From the NCBI RefSeq assembly GCF_000720475.1, contig NZ_JOAP01000004.1, positions 1-64,000 of the forward strand: DNA of 64,000 bases. Direction: 5' to 3'. Below are positions 61,405 to 64,000 of the stretch, one piece after another. A program made the translations under genes and the position numbers. The notes beneath the pieces are model-generated. The model did no database searches. It had not been told where the DNA came from and worked only from the letters and a program-made list of their open reading frames with translations. Positions within the stretch are counted from its first letter, which is position 1; each line of letters starts with the position of its first letter. The stretch is from Streptomyces aureocirculatus. Its GTDB lineage: Bacteria; Actinomycetota; Actinomycetes; Streptomycetales; Streptomycetaceae.

Positions 61405-62282
61405 CGCCCCTCCGTTCCGGATTCCTTGTCGTGGCCGCTGCCCTTGTCGTGGCCGTTTCCCGGCGGGCGCTCCGCGGCCACGCGTCTCAGCACCTCGACG
61501 ACTCCTGCCGCCCCCGGCCTGGTGGCGGCGTGCCAGCAGGCGGCACGTACGGCGGCGGGCACGTTCGCGTCCGCGACGAACGCGCAGCGGACCCCCGTGC
61601 CGGGCGGCACCCAGTCGGCCGGTGAGTCCCCGACCATCACGACCCGGTGCCCCGCACGGGCGAGTTCGGCCAGCACGCGGCGCTTGCCGGAGCGCAGCGG
61701 CACGCAGGAGTGGATGCCGAGGTACGAGTGGCGGGGGGCCGCGTCGACCGCGAGGCGCACCCCGGCGCGCCGCCCCCAGCAGGTCAGATACCGGGCCCAC
61801 ACGGTCACCAGGTCCGGTGGCGCGAAGACACTGACGGACGACCGCCGGTTCGCCCCGAACGCCCACGCGTCCCCCGGTGGTCGGCCACCGCCGAATTCGG
61901 GCCCGACGACGTCCTGGCTCTGCCGCAGCCCTGCCGCAAGCGCCCGGCGGGACACCACCGCGCGGACGGCCGCGCGGTGCGGGAAGGGCCGCTTCGGCCG
62001 AAGGCGCCCGTCCCAGGCCACGATGGCGCCGTTCTCCGCCACGACGGGGAACCGTCCGGGCGGTCCGAGGCCGATGTGGTGGCCGAAGGCCCGCAACTGT
62101 TCCAGGGGCGAGTCCGAGCACAGTCCCACGGACACCCCTGCCTCGTGTGCCAGCGCGACGGCGCGGGCGAGGCGGGCGGCAATGCGTGGCAGGGGCGGCC
62201 CGGGGGTGTCGTGCGGGACCAGGGTGCCGTTCACATCGAGCAGGACGACGACTTCGGCCGGTGGGCTCGCCGGGGCCGTCAC
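61401..62282 (-). CDS. HAD-superfamily hydrolase-like protein with DxN motif I
   Basis: HAD phosphatase fold. GTG (VTAPASPPAEVVVLLDVNGT) follows GAGGAGGC and overlaps the upstream stop by 4 bases. Motif I reads LLDVNGTLV: the nucleophile Asp is kept but the +2 general acid/base Asp is Asn. Motif II is GLCSDSPLEQLRAF, motif III Lys in LRSGKRRVLAEL, motif IV VVMVGDSPADWV. The cap between (about 85-190) is of the Cof/IIB kind. It ends in a GNGHDKGSGHDKESG repeat. 293 residues. Reduced phosphatase activity or a different reaction is expected from the Asp to Asn change; inference. Confidence 0.82.
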   Translation of the reverse strand: MTAPASPPAEVVVLLDVNGTLVPHDTPGPPLPRIAARLARAVALAHEAGVSVGLCSDSPLEQLRAFGHHIGLGPPGRFPVVAENGAIVAWDGRLRPKRPFPHRAAVRAVVSRRALAAGLRQSQDVVGPEFGGGRPPGDAWAFGANRRSSVSVFAPPDLVTVWARYLTCWGRRAGVRLAVDAAPRHSYLGIHSCVPLRSGKRRVLAELARAGHRVVMVGDSPADWVPPGTGVRCAFVADANVPAAVRAACWHAATRPGAAGVVEVLRRVAAERPPGNGHDKGSGHDKESGTEGR

Positions 62283-63394
62283 GGTAGGAGCCTCCTCGCG
62301 GAGGCACGCGCGTGCACGGCCTCCCAGGAGCGGGCGGTCTCGGTGTAGCGGTCGAGACCGGCGCGCAGGGTGTCGACGGCTCTCCGGACGGGTGTGTCCG
62401 GCGAGGCCATGTCCATGGAGCACAGCAGGCGGCCCACGGAAGGGTGGAGATGGCGTACCCGTACGGGGACGCGGAGCTCTCGTTCGATCCGCGCGTAGAA
62501 GCGGGCGTTGGCCGCGAGCATCGCGAGGGCGAAGGGGCGGTCGCGGTGGGCGTCGCGCAGACCGACACGGGCCGTGGTGCGTACGAAGGGCAGCCAGTAG
62601 GGGGCCCGGCCCCAGGTGCCGTCGGGGAGGAAGACGGCCAGTCCCGAGACGCCGAGCAGAAAGTTCCTCGGATCGGCGAGACCGACCCTCCCGGCGGCGC
62701 CCTCCCGTTCGTCGGGGTACCGGTAGGCGATGACGGGCGTGACGGGCACTCCGGTGACGGCCCGCCGCAGCCGCTCCGTGGTCCCGAGCTGGATGCCCGA
62801 GACGATCCGGCTCACCGCGATGTCGGCCGTACGCAGCAGCCGCACCGCCGCACCGACCGTTTCCGCGGTGCAGATGTCGTCGTCGAGGAGCGTGCAGCTA
62901 CCGCCGCCCCACCGGGCACGCAGAGCACCCAGTTGTTCGCCGATCGCGCGGGCTCCCGGCCTCGTCACGAGGCCGACGGAACGCGTCCCGCCGAGCAGGA
63001 AGCCGCGGGAGAGCCGCAGCGGGGTGACGGCACGCCGCACCAGGGGGTCCAGGCTGATCACTCTGTCGCCACCGCCCGCGCTGTGGCGCACGGCGCGTTC
63101 GAGCGCGGACGCGTCGACGAGGTGGAACTCGGCCCGCTCCGGCCGGTCGGCGGCCGTGTGCAGGGCAGCGCGTACCTCCGCCTGAAAGCGCTGGTAGCCC
63201 GTCGTCAGGACGGTGGCGAGCGTGGCGGCGGAGCAGCCGGTGTCCCGGGCGATCCAGGCGGTGAGCCGGCGGACGCAGTACTGCGTGTCGTCGCGCATGA
63301 CGACGGTGAACGGCGCCGGTGCCGGTGCCGGCGGCGCCATCGTATGGAGGGCTCCCGGGTCGGGGGCGAAAGAACGTACCCGCGGGGCGGCCAT
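62279..63394 (-). CDS. phosphoribosyltransferase-like protein
   Basis: ATG three bases after the decarboxylase stop; ends overlapping the HAD gene. Best motif: GGGSCTLLDDDICTAETVGA, which matches the PRPP-binding loop of type I phosphoribosyltransferases (hydrophobic-x-x-DD-x-x-T-x-x-T), followed by ALLRTADIAVSRIVSG-type helix and strand. The N-terminal part (FTVVMRDDTQYCVRRLTAWI) and C-terminal part (PRNFLLGVSGLAVFLPDGTW, RVRHLHPSVGRLLCSMDMAS) are not recognised. 371 residues, longer than a bare PRTase. PRTase plus HAD is also seen in tellurium-resistance-associated nucleotide operons, so a nucleotide- or ribose-derived product is possible. Confidence 0.6.
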   Translation of the reverse strand: MAAPRVRSFAPDPGALHTMAPPAPAPAPFTVVMRDDTQYCVRRLTAWIARDTGCSAATLATVLTTGYQRFQAEVRAALHTAADRPERAEFHLVDASALERAVRHSAGGGDRVISLDPLVRRAVTPLRLSRGFLLGGTRSVGLVTRPGARAIGEQLGALRARWGGGSCTLLDDDICTAETVGAAVRLLRTADIAVSRIVSGIQLGTTERLRRAVTGVPVTPVIAYRYPDEREGAAGRVGLADPRNFLLGVSGLAVFLPDGTWGRAPYWLPFVRTTARVGLRDAHRDRPFALAMLAANARFYARIERELRVPVRVRHLHPSVGRLLCSMDMASPDTPVRRAVDTLRAGLDRYTETARSWEAVHARASARRLLP

Positions 63395-63397
63395 GGG

Positions 63398-64000
63398 TCA
63401 GCACCGTTCCCTGTGCACACCGATGCGGCTGCGCTCGATCTCCCGGCCGCCGTCGACGACGATCTCCAGGGGCATCGGGTGCGCGTGGAACAGCGTGAGC
63501 GAGGCGTGCAGTCCGTACGCTCCCACGTTCTCGACCGCCAACAGATCTCCCTCCGCGACCTCGGGCAGGCTGGTGCCGATCGCCCAGCGGTCCCGCGGAT
63601 GGCAGAGGCGGCCCGCCACCAGGGTGGGCCCGGGGTGCGGTGGGCGGGGGCCCGTGGTGAGCAGCACCGGCTCGACCGGGTGCTCCCTGCTGAGTCCGGA
63701 CATGCCGCCCAGGTGGTGCACCCCGGAGTCCACCACCACTACGCGGCGGCCGTGGGACACCTTCACATCCAGAACGCGGGTCACAAGGCGCCCGCAGGAG
63801 GCAGTGAGGTAGCGGCCGGACTCGAAGGCGACACGCCGGTGCGGAGAGCGCCAGCCGGGCCGTTCGCCGTCGAGCAGACGCTTCAGGGGCTCCCGCAGTT
63901 CGCCGAAGTCACGGAGCGGTCCAGGCCGTGCGTAGGGAGCCCCGAACCCGCCTCCCAGGTCGGTGACCGGGAGGTCGCGCCGCAGTGCTTCGCCGACCTG
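63398..64000 (-). CDS. PLP-dependent decarboxylase, fold-type III (DAP/ornithine decarboxylase family), 5' end missing
   Basis: The C-terminal 200 residues of a family 2 amino-acid decarboxylase run in from the right edge. Visible: VTDLGGGFGAPYARPGPLRD (the G-G-G-F phosphate loop), VAFESGRYLTASCGRLVTRV (E-x-GR motif), LDVKVSHGRRVVVVDSGVHH, GRLCHPRDRWAIG (active-site C-x-P-x-D, usually G-x-x-CESxD) and GDLLAVENVGAYGLHASLTL (the conserved G-A-Y). LCHPRD in place of LCTPLD/CESGD is a modest variation. First visible gene of the cluster; substrate unknown. Confidence 0.85.
   Translation of the reverse strand, partial: QVGEALRRDLPVTDLGGGFGAPYARPGPLRDFGELREPLKRLLDGERPGWRSPHRRVAFESGRYLTASCGRLVTRVLDVKVSHGRRVVVVDSGVHHLGGMSGLSREHPVEPVLLTTGPRPPHPGPTLVAGRLCHPRDRWAIGTSLPEVAEGDLLAVENVGAYGLHASLTLFHAHPMPLEIVVDGGREIERSRIGVHRERC

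Noticed and set aside
1..64000. CRISPR arrays, tRNA or rRNA genes, riboswitches, prophage att sites
   Set aside because: None seen on inspection: no regularly spaced repeats of array type and no cloverleaf with conserved TTC and acceptor sequences. A covariance-model scan would be decisive.

Overview
The window is high-GC actinobacterial DNA. Almost every gene has G or C at third codon positions, GTG and TTG starts with AGGAG-type ribosome sites are common, and the protein families are typical of Streptomyces: MMPL exporter, golvesin/SGNH giant exoprotein, PRC-barrel and DUF6131-like small proteins, ECF41 sigma factor, NACHT NTPase remnant. The density of insertion-sequence debris and frameshifted genes, together with the absence of ribosomal or central housekeeping operons, suggests an accessory chromosome arm. 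Genus level is an inference from gene families, not from a marker gene.

Layout. 1-5.1 kb: two gene ends meeting tail to tail, a complete IS5-type element with 18-bp perfect inverted repeats, an intact alginate lyase (PL7), then a graveyard (frameshifted membrane protein, group II intron maturase tail, phytanoyl-CoA dioxygenase, GyrI-like domain, IS630 N-terminus). 5.9-11.7 kb: a MurE-like ligase with the DNPR motif, small stress/PRC-barrel proteins and an Orn/Lys/Arg decarboxylase. 11.8-18.8 kb (minus strand): one lipid/polyketide operon read as MerR regulator, truncated acyl-ACP desaturase, ACP, ketosynthase, MMPL exporter, type III PKS, ICMT-like methyltransferase. 19.2-30.5 kb: single genes (LmbE deacetylase, GNATs, XRE, methyltransferase, MarR/RidA divergon, VOC proteins, ECF41 sigma, DinB) interleaved with IS630 and IS481 relics and gene debris.

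30.6-36.8 kb: a secreted-protein operon ending in a 1345-residue fusion of a transglycosylase-like, a golvesin-like and an SGNH hydrolase domain, preceded by an AT-rich nested palindrome and followed by a strong terminator and a small membrane protein. 36.9-42.9 kb: XRE-cupin regulator, secreted neprosin-type protein, truncated MerR, an ArsR-SRPBCC-DHFR operon with a probably leaderless ArsR start, and a MerR/Old Yellow Enzyme divergon. 43-44.7 kb: decayed NACHT NTPase. 45.9-56.8 kb: two-domain glycosyltransferase, AraC/NADH-dehydrogenase-like divergon, AbiEii-like nucleotidyltransferase with a coupled partner, APC permease coupled to a GNAT.

57.7-64 kb (minus, running off the right edge): six tightly coupled genes (PLP fold-III decarboxylase, phosphoribosyltransferase-like protein, HAD protein with an altered first motif, Gfo/Idh oxidoreductase, WS/DGAT-like acyltransferase, zinc alcohol dehydrogenase), most with 4-nt stop/start overlaps. 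They look like an uncharacterised biosynthetic pathway. This cluster and the type III PKS operon are the best candidates for undescribed systems here.
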